From Candidatus Rokuibacteriota bacterium (GTDB taxonomy: Bacteria > Methylomirabilota > Methylomirabilia > Rokubacteriales > CSP1-6): a stretch of 63,175 nucleotides of DNA. Positions 29,335 through 38,823 of the stretch are shown here, one piece after another. The notes beneath the pieces are model-generated. The model worked only from the letters and a program-made list of their open reading frames with translations. It ran no database searches and was not told the DNA's origin. The position numbers and the translations under genes are program-made. The stretch spans positions 1 through 63,175 of the forward strand of contig QHSP01000043.1 of NCBI GenBank assembly GCA_003220495.1. The letters are read 5' to 3'. Each line of letters starts with the position of its first letter. The first letter of the stretch is position 1.

Positions 29335-30714
29335 GTGCAACCCGGTTCCTGGGCGGCGCTGCGCCGGCCGCCTCACGTCTTCTCCGCGGTCGTCGTCGTC
29401 CTGAGCATCCTCGCGCCCGCGTTCAGCACGTTCATCACCGCGACGGTCTTGCCCTCGGCGATCGCCGAGATCGGTGGGCTCGCGATCTATGCGTGGGCCT
29501 CGACCGCGTACGCCGTCGGCTCGATTCTGGGCAGCGCCGGGAGCTCGGTGGCCGTGCGCAGGATGGGAATGCGGCACGCGGTCGTGCTCGCGGTCTGCGT
29601 GTTCGTCGTGGGCGCGGCCATCTGCGCCTCGGCGCCCAGCATGCCCGTCGTGGTCGCGGGTCGCGCGCTGCAAGGTCTCGGCGGCGGCACGCTGATCGCG
29701 TCGGCGCACAGCATGGTGCGCGAGCTCTTCCCCGAAGCCCTGTGGCAGCGCATGCTCACCACGATCTCCTGCGCCTGGGCGATCCCGGCGCTCGGCGGGC
29801 CGGTCGTGGGCGGCGTGCTGGCGGGGCTCGGCCACTGGCGCGCGGCGTTCTGGGCCATGGCGCCGATCGCGGTCATCGCCGGCGCCCTGACGTGGCGCAT
29901 TCTTCCCGGGTCCGAGCCCCGCGACACAATGTCGACACGAGTTCCGCTCGGACGGCTCGCGCTCATCTGCGCGAGCGTGCTCTGCATCGGCTCGATCGCC
30001 AACACGCCCGCGGCCGCCGCGCGCGCCGCGCTCGTCGTCGGCGCCGTGGCGGCCGTGGCGCTCATGCTGCGTCTCGACGCCAACGCCGCCGCGCGCCTCT
30101 TCCCGACGGGCATGCTCTCGCTCGGGAGCCGGATCGGAAAAGGGTTCTGGATGGTCTTTCTCCTCGGAATGTCGACCACACCAGGCGGCGTCTACGTCCC
30201 GCTGCTGGTGCAGGTGCTCCACGGCGTCACGCCCGCCGCCGCCGGATACCTCTACGCGGTCCAGTCGCTCTCGTGGACGACGGGCACGATCCTGAGCGCC
30301 CAGGTGTCCCCCGTTCGAGCGCGTGCGGTGCTCATCCTCGGCCCGCTGCTGACGACGACCGGATTCACCGGCCTCTTCTTCACGATCGGCTCGGGCCCGG
30401 TCGCGGCCATCGCGGCATCGCTCATGCTCGTCGGCATCGGGATCGGGACGTGCTGGGCGCACATCGGCACCGCCATCCTCTCGTCGGCGCGCCCGGACGA
30501 GGGCGCGTTGACGGCGTCGATGATCCCCAGCACGCAGCTCTTCGCGGTCGCGCTCGGCGCCGCGCTCTCCGGCGTCATCGCCAACGCCGCCGGCCTCGGC
30601 GGCGGCGCGTCGGCGGGGGCGGCCGCGCTCGCCGGCACGTGGCTCTTCGGCAGCTTCGTGGCGGCGCCGCTCAGCGCCTTCGTCATCGGCTCGCGCCTTC
30701 GTCCGGCTCGCTGA
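29335..30714 (+). CDS. MFS transporter, DHA2-like drug exporter family
   Basis: The 459-aa integral membrane protein has about 12-14 hydrophobic segments. The motif-A-like loop is GSSVAVRRMGMRHAV, and the motif-C-like helix ISCAWAIPALGGPVVGGVL matches the antiporter signature of drug exporters (AWAIPALGGPxxGG). The GTG start was taken 54 nt after the penicillin-binding-protein stop. It converges with the ABC-2 genes. The substrate is unknown. Confidence 0.85.
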   Translation: MQPGSWAALRRPPHVFSAVVVVLSILAPAFSTFITATVLPSAIAEIGGLAIYAWASTAYAVGSILGSAGSSVAVRRMGMRHAVVLAVCVFVVGAAICASAPSMPVVVAGRALQGLGGGTLIASAHSMVRELFPEALWQRMLTTISCAWAIPALGGPVVGGVLAGLGHWRAAFWAMAPIAVIAGALTWRILPGSEPRDTMSTRVPLGRLALICASVLCIGSIANTPAAAARAALVVGAVAAVALMLRLDANAAARLFPTGMLSLGSRIGKGFWMVFLLGMSTTPGGVYVPLLVQVLHGVTPAAAGYLYAVQSLSWTTGTILSAQVSPVRARAVLILGPLLTTTGFTGLFFTIGSGPVAAIAASLMLVGIGIGTCWAHIGTAILSSARPDEGALTASMIPSTQLFAVALGAALSGVIANAAGLGGGASAGAAALAGTWLFGSFVAAPLSAFVIGSRLRPAR

Positions 30715-30730
30715 GACGCACCCGCCGCCG

Positions 30731-31555
30731 TCAGCCCGTTCGCTTCAAGCGTCCCGTGCGCTTGGCCCAGCTCTCGACACGACCGAAGACCCAGAGCCCC
30801 AGCGGAATCAGCACGAAACCCATCGCGACGAGAACGACGAGCTCGCCGGTGACCGCCGAGAGCGGCGCGGCCGCCAGCCGCTCGGCCGTCGTTGCCGGGT
30901 TCCCGATGCCGACGAGCTTGCGGCACGCTGACAAGGTGTAGGTCGCCGGCGACAGCGCCGAGAGCGGTTGCACCCAGGTCGGCAGGACGTCGACTGGATA
31001 GTAGACGCCGGACACGAGCAGGAGCGAGCCCTGAAAGATGTGCGTGCCCTCGGCGCCGCGCTCGGGGCTCAGCACCGGCAGCGCGGCGGCCATCACGCCG
31101 AGACCGACGAAGGCCAGCGTGCTCGCCAGGATCACGACGAGGACGCCCGGGAGGTTGGCGCCCGTCAGGCTCAGCGGGGTGAACAGCATGAGCCCGCCCA
31201 GCACGACCGTGGTGTTGACGATGCTGTTGCAGAGCGCGAACAGACTGATCCCCAGCAGGTGCACGAGCCGGGACACCGGCGCCATGAACGTGTACTCGAG
31301 GGTGCCCTCCCAGCGCTCGTACGCGATCGACATGGCGATCTCGTTGTAGAGGACCGACAGGAAGTTCCACAGCAACGCGCCGACCACCAGCGTGAGCGTC
31401 AGCTGATGGTCGTGGGCGGCCACGCCGATGAGCGCGACCGCGGCCGCCCCGGTCAGCGCATAGAAATTGAAGACGACCACCCAGGAGAGATAGCGGCGCG
31501 TCAGGTGATAGCCGCGAAACATGAAGGCCCACGTCTGGCGGAGCCCGCGCTCCAT
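30731..31555 (-). CDS. ABC-2 type transporter permease
   Basis: The 274-aa protein has six membrane segments in the ABC-2 layout, including the conserved QGSLLLVSGVYYPVDVLPTWVQPLSALSP near the C-terminal third. It forms the membrane half of an exporter with the ATPase encoded directly upstream. I start it at the ATG with GGAGGG 5 nt upstream. In-frame GTG/ATG codons 12-15 nt earlier overlap the ATPase stop and are possible alternatives. Confidence 0.85.
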   Translation of the reverse strand: MERGLRQTWAFMFRGYHLTRRYLSWVVVFNFYALTGAAAVALIGVAAHDHQLTLTLVVGALLWNFLSVLYNEIAMSIAYERWEGTLEYTFMAPVSRLVHLLGISLFALCNSIVNTTVVLGGLMLFTPLSLTGANLPGVLVVILASTLAFVGLGVMAAALPVLSPERGAEGTHIFQGSLLLVSGVYYPVDVLPTWVQPLSALSPATYTLSACRKLVGIGNPATTAERLAAAPLSAVTGELVVLVAMGFVLIPLGLWVFGRVESWAKRTGRLKRTG

Positions 31556-31566
31556 CGTGCCCTCCA

Positions 31567-32379
31567 TCACCGGTCCGTCGGCGCCCCGGTCGGCGTGTCG
31601 CCGGCCGCCGCCGTCTCCTCCGTGAGCCCGATGAAGGCGTCGTCGAGCGTCGCGGCCGACGCCTGACGCCGGAGCCCTTCCGCGGTGCCCTCGGCGACCA
31701 GGCGTCCGTGAGCGAGAAATCCGATGCGAGCGCAGAGCCGCTCGGCCTCGGCCATGTCGTGCGTCGTCAGCAAGATCGTCGTGCCCTCGCGGCGTCGAAG
31801 ATCTTCCAGGAACGCCTGCACATCGCGCCGACTCTTCGGGTCGAGGCCCGTCGTCGGCTCGTCGAGCAGGAGCAACGGCGGATTGATCATCAAGGCGCGC
31901 GCGATGCTGATCTTCTGCTGCATGCCGCGACTCATCTCCTCGAGCGGGGCCGAGAAGGTGCGCTGTTCCATCCCCAGCTGCTCGAGGACGTGCATCGCCT
32001 TCCGCTCGGCGCTCGCGGGATCGAGCCCGTAGAGCAGGGCCGTGTAGAGCAGGTTCTCGCGGGTCGACAGCTTCTTGTAGAACGCGGCGTCCACGCTCAC
32101 CCGCCCGATCAGCCAGCGCACCCGGGCCTGCTCCTCGGGCAGGCGGTGTCCCAGCAGCCGGACGTCGCCGCCGTCAGCGACGAGCAAGGTCGACAGAATG
32201 CGGATCAAGGTCGACTTGCCCGACCCGTTGGGGCCGAGGAGGCCGTAGGTGTCTCCGCGCGCCACCTCGAAGGAGACGCCGGCGAGCGCCCACGCCTCCG
32301 GCGCGTCCGTGCGGCGCCGTTTTCGGCGCCGGTGAAACTGCTTTCTCAAGTTACATACCTGAATAGCCGGCAACGTCAT
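31567..32379 (-). CDS. ABC-2 transporter ATP-binding protein
   Basis: The 270-aa ATPase has Walker A GPNGSGKST, Q-loop region VSVDAAFYKKLS, a divergent signature EEMSRGMQQKI (instead of LSGGQ), Walker B LLLLDEPTTGLD and switch His LLTTHD. The divergent signature is common in the CcmA/DrrA/NodI exporter subgroup. GGGAGGT precedes the ATG. It exports lipids, polysaccharide or drugs; which of these cannot be told. The 32380-32606 gap upstream holds presumed promoter DNA with no motif I can name. Confidence 0.9.
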   Translation of the reverse strand: MTLPAIQVCNLRKQFHRRRKRRRTDAPEAWALAGVSFEVARGDTYGLLGPNGSGKSTLIRILSTLLVADGGDVRLLGHRLPEEQARVRWLIGRVSVDAAFYKKLSTRENLLYTALLYGLDPASAERKAMHVLEQLGMEQRTFSAPLEEMSRGMQQKISIARALMINPPLLLLDEPTTGLDPKSRRDVQAFLEDLRRREGTTILLTTHDMAEAERLCARIGFLAHGRLVAEGTAEGLRRQASAATLDDAFIGLTEETAAAGDTPTGAPTDR

Positions 32380-32606
32380 CAGACGACCTCCCGCGCAGCG
32401 GGGACACCGATGCGCGCAAACGTGAAGCGACGAGATCGAGCTCGGGAGGGACCGAAGTAAGCGGCGAGCGCAGGGCGCGCAGGGAGCGCGCCGTCTTGTG
32501 CGGCTGGCTTACTCGGTCAGGTCAATGAGGAATGTGCATCGACTTCACCGAACAATGTGGAAGCCTACATCCGCCGCGGACCCGTTGCAAGCGCCCGCGT
32601 CGTCGG

Positions 32607-33812
32607 TTACAGCAGCAGCCCAAACAGCGCCTTGATGATCTCGTCCGCCGGCACGATCGAGAGCGCCAGCGGCAGGAGCGGAATGACGGCGGCGCTCACG
32701 ATCTGGACGATCGTGTCCCGGCCGAACGGCACCGGCTTCATCTCGCCCACGACGTCATAGCTGTTGGCGAGGTCCGCGAGGGACTGGATGTCGGCGCTCC
32801 CGATCAGCGGCTCGCCCGCCGGCGCGGTCCCCTGGATCCACTTCGCGTGGAACTCGGCCGTGTAGCGGGCGGCCAGCGCGCCGTACTCCTGCCGGCCCTG
32901 ACGCTTGAGCGCGAGCAGGGTCTTCGAGAAGACGCACGGCGGCCCGAGGACGAGGAGAAGCTGCAAGACAACGAAGGCGACGATCTCGTACTGGAACGAG
33001 ACCAGGGTTTTGCCCTGAAAGAGGATGCGGCTGCCGACGACCGCCGAGAGCACGATGCTCTGCGCCAGGATGACCGGGACGAACGCGTGTGAGGCCAAGC
33101 CCAGAAACCCCAGGCCGCCAGCTCGGTCAGGGTGTGTCGGAGTGAGACGGAGCGGCAGGCGCGACACGCTCCGGAGGAACACGAACCAGACGATGAGCCG
33201 GAAGTACCATCGGAAGAGAAGGAACTGAAAGATCGGGATGCTCACGTGGCGGTACCACCAGCCCGCCAAGGTCAAACGGCTCTGGGCGCCGTCCACGATC
33301 GCGAACCAAGTCGAGCTGCTGAGCGCGCTATCACCTCTCCAGATCGTCCATCCGAAGCCGAAGACGAACACGACCATGCCCACTTCGACGATCAGGGAAT
33401 TCCTCAGGCGCGTGGCACGGTCGATGGCGGCCTGAAGTCCCGGAAGCGTCTCGGACGTGACGAGACCGGCATCCACGAAGTTCCGGACCACCCCCCGGAT
33501 CCGTTGGTGAACCACAACCTCGGCCAGGAGGAGGATCGGGATGGCGACGAGAAAGCGGGCATGGACCTCGAGGTCGTAGAGAAACGGGACCGGAACGGCG
33601 TGCCCGACGGCGAAGCGCTCGTAGGAGGTCAGCAACAAGAGCGGCAGCCACGCGATTGCGGGAGTCGTGATCATCCGGCGCGCCAGCAGCTCGAGGGCGG
33701 GTCCGGTCAAGAACAGGCGCTGCCAAAGTTGATACAGAGGACCGCCGAGCACGAGCGAGAAGTCGTGCGGGTCCGAGAACAGCGCCGGCGATTTCACCGT
33801 CGTCCGCGTCAC
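32607..33812 (-). CDS. Multi-pass membrane protein of unknown function
   Basis: The 401-aa protein has about seven or eight hydrophobic segments (AIAWLPLLLLTSYERF, FLVAIPILLLAEVVVHQ, SIPIFQFLLFRWYFRLIVWF, FVPVILAQSIVLSAVVG, EIVAFVVLQLLLVLGPP, IPLLPLALSIVP). It carries polar motifs (YDLEVHARFL, LTPTHPDRAGGLGFLG) that look conserved rather than random. I recognise no named family. The GTG start lies 4 nt after the amidase stop, so the two form an operon. Confidence 0.75.
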   Translation of the reverse strand: MTRTTVKSPALFSDPHDFSLVLGGPLYQLWQRLFLTGPALELLARRMITTPAIAWLPLLLLTSYERFAVGHAVPVPFLYDLEVHARFLVAIPILLLAEVVVHQRIRGVVRNFVDAGLVTSETLPGLQAAIDRATRLRNSLIVEVGMVVFVFGFGWTIWRGDSALSSSTWFAIVDGAQSRLTLAGWWYRHVSIPIFQFLLFRWYFRLIVWFVFLRSVSRLPLRLTPTHPDRAGGLGFLGLASHAFVPVILAQSIVLSAVVGSRILFQGKTLVSFQYEIVAFVVLQLLLVLGPPCVFSKTLLALKRQGRQEYGALAARYTAEFHAKWIQGTAPAGEPLIGSADIQSLADLANSYDVVGEMKPVPFGRDTIVQIVSAAVIPLLPLALSIVPADEIIKALFGLLL

Positions 33813-33816
33813 GTCC

Positions 33817-35322
33817 CTAACGTCCCGGTGGCGGCGTCCGGCCGAGCACGCGCTCGATCGCGATCCCGATCGCGAGGAGCCGCTGATCGCTGCCGCGCGG
33901 GCCGTCGAGCGAGATGCCGACCGGCAGCCCGGACGAGGACCCGAGCCCCGCGGGGATCGTCAGCCCGGGAATCCCGGCGTTGCTCCCGGGATCCGTGTTG
34001 CGGATGAACAGCAGGAACGTCGGTAGGCTGCTCGCGTCCGGGCCCTGCGTGGCGGCGACCGCCGGCGTGGTCGGCCCGATCAGCGCGTCGATGCCGTACC
34101 GCTGGAACGCGTCGGTGAAGATCTTGAGCAACGCCGGGCGCGCCTCCCGCATGGCCGCCGCGTAGAGCGGCGCCGCATCGACGACACCGTTCGGAGCGGG
34201 GAGCTTTCGCGGCACGACCAGGCCGTCGTAGGTCGCTTTCACGTCTTTGCTGGCGATCTGCGCGGCCACCTGCTCGACGCTCACGCCGGTCTGGTACTTC
34301 GCGAGATAGGCCTTGAGGTCGTCGTAGGCCTCGTAGAGCGCGACGGGAAAGCTGGCCGCGTCGTTCGCCTTCTGCAGATCCGGCATGTCCACGTCGACGA
34401 TGGTGACGCCGACCCGGCGGAGCTTCTCGAAGACGGTCTCCGTCACGGCGCGCGTGTCCACGTCCAGATCCTTGAAGAAGTAGGCCCGGTTGACGCCGAG
34501 CCTCACGCCGCTGAGCGGCGCCGGCGCCGGTGGGCGGCCGCCGGTGATGACCGCGTCGAGCAGCGCGACGTCGGCGACCGTCTGCCCCATGGGACCGACG
34601 GTGTCCCGCGAGTGCGAGATCGGCGTGACGCCGTCCTGGCTGTAGCGGCCGATGGTCGGCCGGAGCCCGGCGCCGCCCGACACCGCTGCGGGGATCCGGA
34701 CCGAGCCGCCGGTGTCGCTGCCGAGCCCGCCCGGCGCCAGCCGGGCGCCGATCGCCGCGCCCGTTCCGCTGGAGCTACCGCCCGCGAAGCGCGTCCGGTC
34801 GTACGGGTTGCGCGTCCCGATCGGCTGCGATGTGAAGAATGCCTCGTTGTAGCCCGAGATGCCGAAGGCGAGCTCGTGCATGTTCGTCTTGCCGAGGATG
34901 ACCGCGCCCGCGTCCACGAGCTTCTGGACGGTCGGCGCGTTTTCCTTCGGGACGAACCCGCGCAGGGCCGGTGTCCCCGCGGTGTTCGGCAGGCCGGCGA
35001 CGTGCGTGTTGTCTTTCACGACCAGCGGCACGCCGTGCAATCGGCCCAGCCGCTTGACGGTATCGAGATCGGCGTCGGCCCGCTGCGCCGCGGCGAGCGC
35101 CCCGGCGCGGTCCAGGGTGACGTAGACGTTGAGACCCAGGTTCGCGTCCGCGCGCGTGATGTACGCCTGGGTCAGCTCGACGCTCGTCACTTGCCTCGCG
35201 CGAACCAAGGTCGCGGCGTCGCTCAGGCTGAGCTGGGTCAGGTCGGCCGGGCGTGGCGGGAGGCTCGCGCAACCCGCGGCGGCGAGCGCGAGCGTCAGCA
35301 CGGCGGCGGATCGTCGGAACAT
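33817..35322 (-). CDS. Amidase-signature hydrolase, lipoprotein
   Basis: The 501-aa protein has a lipoprotein signal (LTLALAAAGC, Cys18). The amidase-signature domain shows catalytic Lys in VPLVVKDNTHV and the Ser-rich core FAGGSSSGTGAAIGARLA with GSDTGGSVRIPA, which supplies the cis-Ser and nucleophile Ser. The family hydrolyses amide bonds; the lipoprotein form would act outside the cytoplasmic membrane. AAGGAG precedes the ATG. The substrate is unknown. The gap 35323-35476 contains only divergent promoter DNA. Confidence 0.9.
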   Translation of the reverse strand: MFRRSAAVLTLALAAAGCASLPPRPADLTQLSLSDAATLVRARQVTSVELTQAYITRADANLGLNVYVTLDRAGALAAAQRADADLDTVKRLGRLHGVPLVVKDNTHVAGLPNTAGTPALRGFVPKENAPTVQKLVDAGAVILGKTNMHELAFGISGYNEAFFTSQPIGTRNPYDRTRFAGGSSSGTGAAIGARLAPGGLGSDTGGSVRIPAAVSGGAGLRPTIGRYSQDGVTPISHSRDTVGPMGQTVADVALLDAVITGGRPPAPAPLSGVRLGVNRAYFFKDLDVDTRAVTETVFEKLRRVGVTIVDVDMPDLQKANDAASFPVALYEAYDDLKAYLAKYQTGVSVEQVAAQIASKDVKATYDGLVVPRKLPAPNGVVDAAPLYAAAMREARPALLKIFTDAFQRYGIDALIGPTTPAVAATQGPDASSLPTFLLFIRNTDPGSNAGIPGLTIPAGLGSSSGLPVGISLDGPRGSDQRLLAIGIAIERVLGRTPPPGR

Positions 35323-35476
35323 GGTCGTCTCCTTGATGAGAGCTACGCCCGGCTACCCGGTCTGGTCGGTTCTCGGCACGAGAGTACGGCCTCAGGCTAA
35401 CGATGTCGAGACAGGTCGGGGCTATCGCTCGTGGGCGGAGGATCGTATAGTCTTACGCAACCTAAGGAGGCTCCCC

Positions 35477-36595
35477 ATGGCGCGCACGTACAACGTCATC
35501 GACGCCGACGGTCATATCCTCGAGCCGGTCGACATCTGGGAGAAGTACATCGACCCTGCGTACCGCGAACGCGCGCCGCGGATGATCGTCGACACCGACG
35601 GCAAGGAGCGGCTGCTCGTCGAAGGCAAGGTCCTCGGCAGTCCGAAGGGGCTCGGCCTCATCGGCGGGATCGGCGCGCGCCAGGGCACGATCGACGATGT
35701 CACCATGAAGTACGTCGAAGGGCGCCCGGGCGGCTTCGATCCGCACGCCCGGATTCCTGACATGGATCTCGACGGCATCGACGCCGCCTTCCTCTATCCG
35801 AGCCTCGGCCTGTTCAGCGGCGCGGTGCAGGATCCCGGGTTGGCCGCCGCGATGTGCCGCGCGTACAACCGCTGGCTCGCGGACTATTGCAAGCCCTACC
35901 CCGACCGGCTGTTCGGCGTCGCCATGCTGCCGATGCAGTCGATCCCGATGGCGATCGAAGAGATGCGCTTCGCGCGTAAAGAGCTCGGCATGCGCGGGGG
36001 CTTCCTGCGCCCCAATCCGTACAACAACCGCATGCTCCACCATCCGGACTACACGCCGTTCTGGAACGAGGTCGAGGAGCTCGACTTCTCCATCGGCCTG
36101 CACGAGGGCGCCAGCGGCGGCATGCCCCAGGTGGGCGTCGATCGTTTCGCGAACCGCGGCGCGCGGCACATCATCTCGCACACGATGGAGATGATGCTGG
36201 CGGCGATGAGCGTGATCTGGGAGGGCGTGTGCGACCGCCATCCCAAGGTGCGCGTCGGCTTCCTCGAATCGGGCGGCGGATGGATTGCGCCGTGGCTCGA
36301 CCGGATGGACCGCCACTTCGACGACCAGGGCTTCAACGATTCGGGGCTCACGATGCGCCCGAGCGAGCTGTTCCAGCGCAACTGCTGGATCTCGTTCGAG
36401 CCCGTCGAGGGCAGCCTCTCGGTGCTCGCCGACTACATCGGCCCGCACAAGATCCTCTGGGCGACCGACTATCCGCACCCCGACGGCTTCTTCCCCGGTG
36501 CGCCGAAGCTGATCGCCGACCGGCCCGAGCTGTCGGCGGAGACGAAGCGCCAGATCCTGGCCGGTGGGGCCAAGGGGTTCTACGGCCTGAAGTAG
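35477..36595 (+). CDS. Amidohydrolase-2 family protein
   Basis: The 372-aa metal-dependent hydrolase/decarboxylase differs from its paralogue at 11657. Metal-site motifs are VIDADGHILEP (D-x-D-x-H variant of HxH), the His in IISHTMEMMLA and ATDYPHPDGFF. The fold includes the conserved RFANRGARHIISH and LESGGGWIAPWLDRMD. Relatives are often found beside LLM oxidoreductases in soil bacteria. TAAGGAGG lies 6 nt before the ATG. It heads a plus-strand run with a CMD-like and an LLM gene. Confidence 0.87.
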   Translation: MARTYNVIDADGHILEPVDIWEKYIDPAYRERAPRMIVDTDGKERLLVEGKVLGSPKGLGLIGGIGARQGTIDDVTMKYVEGRPGGFDPHARIPDMDLDGIDAAFLYPSLGLFSGAVQDPGLAAAMCRAYNRWLADYCKPYPDRLFGVAMLPMQSIPMAIEEMRFARKELGMRGGFLRPNPYNNRMLHHPDYTPFWNEVEELDFSIGLHEGASGGMPQVGVDRFANRGARHIISHTMEMMLAAMSVIWEGVCDRHPKVRVGFLESGGGWIAPWLDRMDRHFDDQGFNDSGLTMRPSELFQRNCWISFEPVEGSLSVLADYIGPHKILWATDYPHPDGFFPGAPKLIADRPELSAETKRQILAGGAKGFYGLK

Positions 36596-36737
36596 GCGCA
36601 GCGCAGCGGCAGTAGGCGAGCGCACAATCGTCGGCGCCATCGGCATCGCGGACGGCCAGCAGCACGTGCTCGTCGCCGCCCGGCGCGCGCGACGCCGGCG
36701 CCGTTGCGCGAGCGCATCGACACACAAGGAGGCAGCC

Positions 36738-37067
36738 ATGCAGTTCCACGACGTCGACGTGAAGACGCAGTTCAAGAAAATGCGCGAGCTCGTTCCAGAC
36801 GTCTACCGGGCGTTTCTCGAGTTCGATCAGAAGGCGTTCAAGGACGGCGCGATCCCGGGCAAGACCAAGGAGCTCATCGCGCTCGGCATCGCCCAGATCA
36901 CGCAGTGTCCGTGGTGCATCGACGCCCACACGAAGAAGGCGGCGACCGCGGGCGCCTCGGACGCGGAGATCGCCGAGACGACCTTCGTAGCCATGGCAAT
37001 GGCCGCCGGCGCGGCGTGGAGCCACGGCGGCCTGGCCCTCCAGTGCCTGCAAGAGCACAAGGGCTGA
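36738..37067 (+). CDS. Carboxymuconolactone decarboxylase/AhpD-like protein
   Basis: The 109-aa all-helical protein has the AhpD-like redox motif QCPWCIDAHTKKA, in which CxxC and the nearby His are complete, and KTKELIALGIAQ. AhpD-type members are peroxidase-linked disulfide reductases; others are lactone decarboxylases. CxxC argues for a redox role. AAGGAGG precedes the ATG. The stop directly abuts the ATG of the LLM gene. Confidence 0.88.
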   Translation: MQFHDVDVKTQFKKMRELVPDVYRAFLEFDQKAFKDGAIPGKTKELIALGIAQITQCPWCIDAHTKKAATAGASDAEIAETTFVAMAMAAGAAWSHGGLALQCLQEHKG

Positions 37068-37940
37068 ATGAAATTCGGCCTGCGCTACGCGAGTCTCGGT
37101 CGCTACGCCAGCGGGCCGGCGGCCGTCGAGCTTGCGCAGGCCGCCGAGGCGGCCGGGTTCGATTCGATCTGGACCGTCGAGCACGTCGTGGTGCCGCACG
37201 GGTATCAATCGCGCTATCCGTACTCGGAGACCGGTCGCATGGGCTCCGGGCTCGAGGACTTCCCGATTCCGGATCCGTTGATCTGGCTCGCGTACATCGC
37301 GTCCGCGACGCGCACGCTCAAGCTCGGCACCGCGATCCTGATCCTGCCGCAGCGCAATCCGGTGGTCACGGCGAAGGCCGTCGCCACGCTCGACCATCTG
37401 GCCGGCGGGCGCCGCGTGCTCCTCGGCATCGGCGTCGGCTGGCTCGCCGAGGAATTCGCCACCCTGGGAGTGCCGTTCGAAGATCGCGGGCCGCGCACCG
37501 ACGAGTACGTCGCGGCCATGCGCGCCCTGTGGAGCCAGGAGCGTGCGAGCTTCGCCGGCCGCTTCGTCTCGTTCCGTGAGGTTTTCTGCCGGCCGCGCCC
37601 GGCGGACGGGCGGATTCCGATCGTCGTGGGCGGCGACACGCGCGCGGCCGCCCGGAGAGCGGGGCGTCTGGGCGACGGTTACTTTCCGGCGCGAGCCGCG
37701 TCGGACGAGCTCCTGAACGAGATGCGGCGGGCCGCCGTCGAGGCGGGGCGAGATCCGGCCGACATCGAGATCACGGTCTCGGCGCCGACCGAGCCCGAGG
37801 CGATCGAGGCGCTCGCCCGGCGAGGCGTGAAACGTGTTGCCGTCCCAGTGAGCTCAGCCGCCGGGCTTCCGGCCCAGGTGAGGACGCCCGACGATGTGCT
37901 GCGCTACGGCAAGACGATGATCGAGCGCTTCGGCGAGTGA
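37068..37940 (+). CDS. LLM-class F420/FMN-dependent oxidoreductase (TIGR03619-like)
   Basis: The 290-aa luciferase-like protein (MKFGLRYASLGRYA, EAAGFDSIWTVEHVVVPHG, LGTAILILPQRNPVVTAK, VLLGIGVGWLAEEF, RIPIVVGGDTRAA) starts immediately after the CMD stop with no spacer, so it is coupled to it. The close match in layout to the protein at 3044 suggests paralogues. The substrate is unknown. Confidence 0.87.
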   Translation: MKFGLRYASLGRYASGPAAVELAQAAEAAGFDSIWTVEHVVVPHGYQSRYPYSETGRMGSGLEDFPIPDPLIWLAYIASATRTLKLGTAILILPQRNPVVTAKAVATLDHLAGGRRVLLGIGVGWLAEEFATLGVPFEDRGPRTDEYVAAMRALWSQERASFAGRFVSFREVFCRPRPADGRIPIVVGGDTRAAARRAGRLGDGYFPARAASDELLNEMRRAAVEAGRDPADIEITVSAPTEPEAIEALARRGVKRVAVPVSSAAGLPAQVRTPDDVLRYGKTMIERFGE

Positions 37941-37956
37941 CGCGCGCGCGCGAGCC

Positions 37957-38823
37957 ATGACGACGACGCTCGACCTCGGCGACCTGCGATCGCACATCGG
38001 CCGGACACAGACCACGACCGACGTGATCCATGCCGGCCCCGCCAATTTCTTGCGCCTGGCCTTCGGCCGCTCCGAGCCCGAGTACCGCGAGGGGGACGTC
38101 CTGCCGCCGGCGTGGCTCGGGCTCTACTTCCTGCCCAAGGTCCCGGCGGACGCGCTGCGACCCGACGGAAGTCCGCGGGACACGGGCGTGGTCCCGCCGC
38201 TGGCGCTCCCGCGCCGGATGTTCGCTGGCGAGCGCGTGCGGCTCCACGGCGGCGTGCGCATCGGCGAGACCCTGCGGCGCGAGACGCGGCTCGCCGACCT
38301 CTCGGTGAAGCGCGGCGGCACCGGAACGCTGGTGTTCGCCACGGTGACCAGCCGCGTGTTCGGGCCCAATGGCCTGACGCTCGAGGAGGAGCGGCGAACG
38401 GTCTTCCGCGAGGAGGTCAAGGCGGGCGAGCGCAATCAGGCGCCACGCCGCGAGGCGCCGCCGAGCGACGCGCCGTGGCGGCGGAGCGTCACCCCCGATC
38501 CCGTCCTGCTCTTCCGCTTCTCAGCCTTGACCTTCAACAGCCACCGGATCCACTACGACCGCGCGTGGGCGATGGAGGTCGAAGGCTACCCGGGGCTCGT
38601 CGTCCACGGTCCGCTGACGACCACCTTGCTCATCGATTTCGCGCGCGATCAGAATCCGGCGCGGCGGATCGCCGCCTACGCGACTCAGGCGCGGGCGCCC
38701 CTGTTCGACACCGCGCCGTTCGAGCTGCGCGGACGCCCGTCGGCGAACGGCCGCGCCTGCGAGCTCTGGGCCGTCACGCCCGAGGGAACCATCGCGATGA
38801 GCGCCGAGGTCGAGCTCGACTAG
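37957..38823 (+). CDS. MaoC-like hydratase (mesaconyl/3-methylfumaryl-CoA hydratase type)
   Basis: The 288-aa protein has two hot-dog domains. The N-terminal half is FAS1-like dehydratase (DVIHAGPANFLRLAFG, PPLALPRRMFAGE). The C-terminal half has the HTD2-type motif LTFNSHRIHYDRAWA followed by YPGLVVHGPL. Such proteins hydrate branched unsaturated acyl-CoAs. It follows the LLM gene by 16 nt. The last 4 nt overlap the end of the convergent LLM gene at 38820. Confidence 0.85.
   Translation: MTTTLDLGDLRSHIGRTQTTTDVIHAGPANFLRLAFGRSEPEYREGDVLPPAWLGLYFLPKVPADALRPDGSPRDTGVVPPLALPRRMFAGERVRLHGGVRIGETLRRETRLADLSVKRGGTGTLVFATVTSRVFGPNGLTLEEERRTVFREEVKAGERNQAPRREAPPSDAPWRRSVTPDPVLLFRFSALTFNSHRIHYDRAWAMEVEGYPGLVVHGPLTTTLLIDFARDQNPARRIAAYATQARAPLFDTAPFELRGRPSANGRACELWAVTPEGTIAMSAEVELD

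Noticed and set aside
32456-32514. GTAAG and CTTAC arms upstream of the ABC-2 ATPase gene as a fifth enhancer box
   Set aside because: The arms are about 45 nt apart instead of 3, and no -24/-12 element accompanies them.
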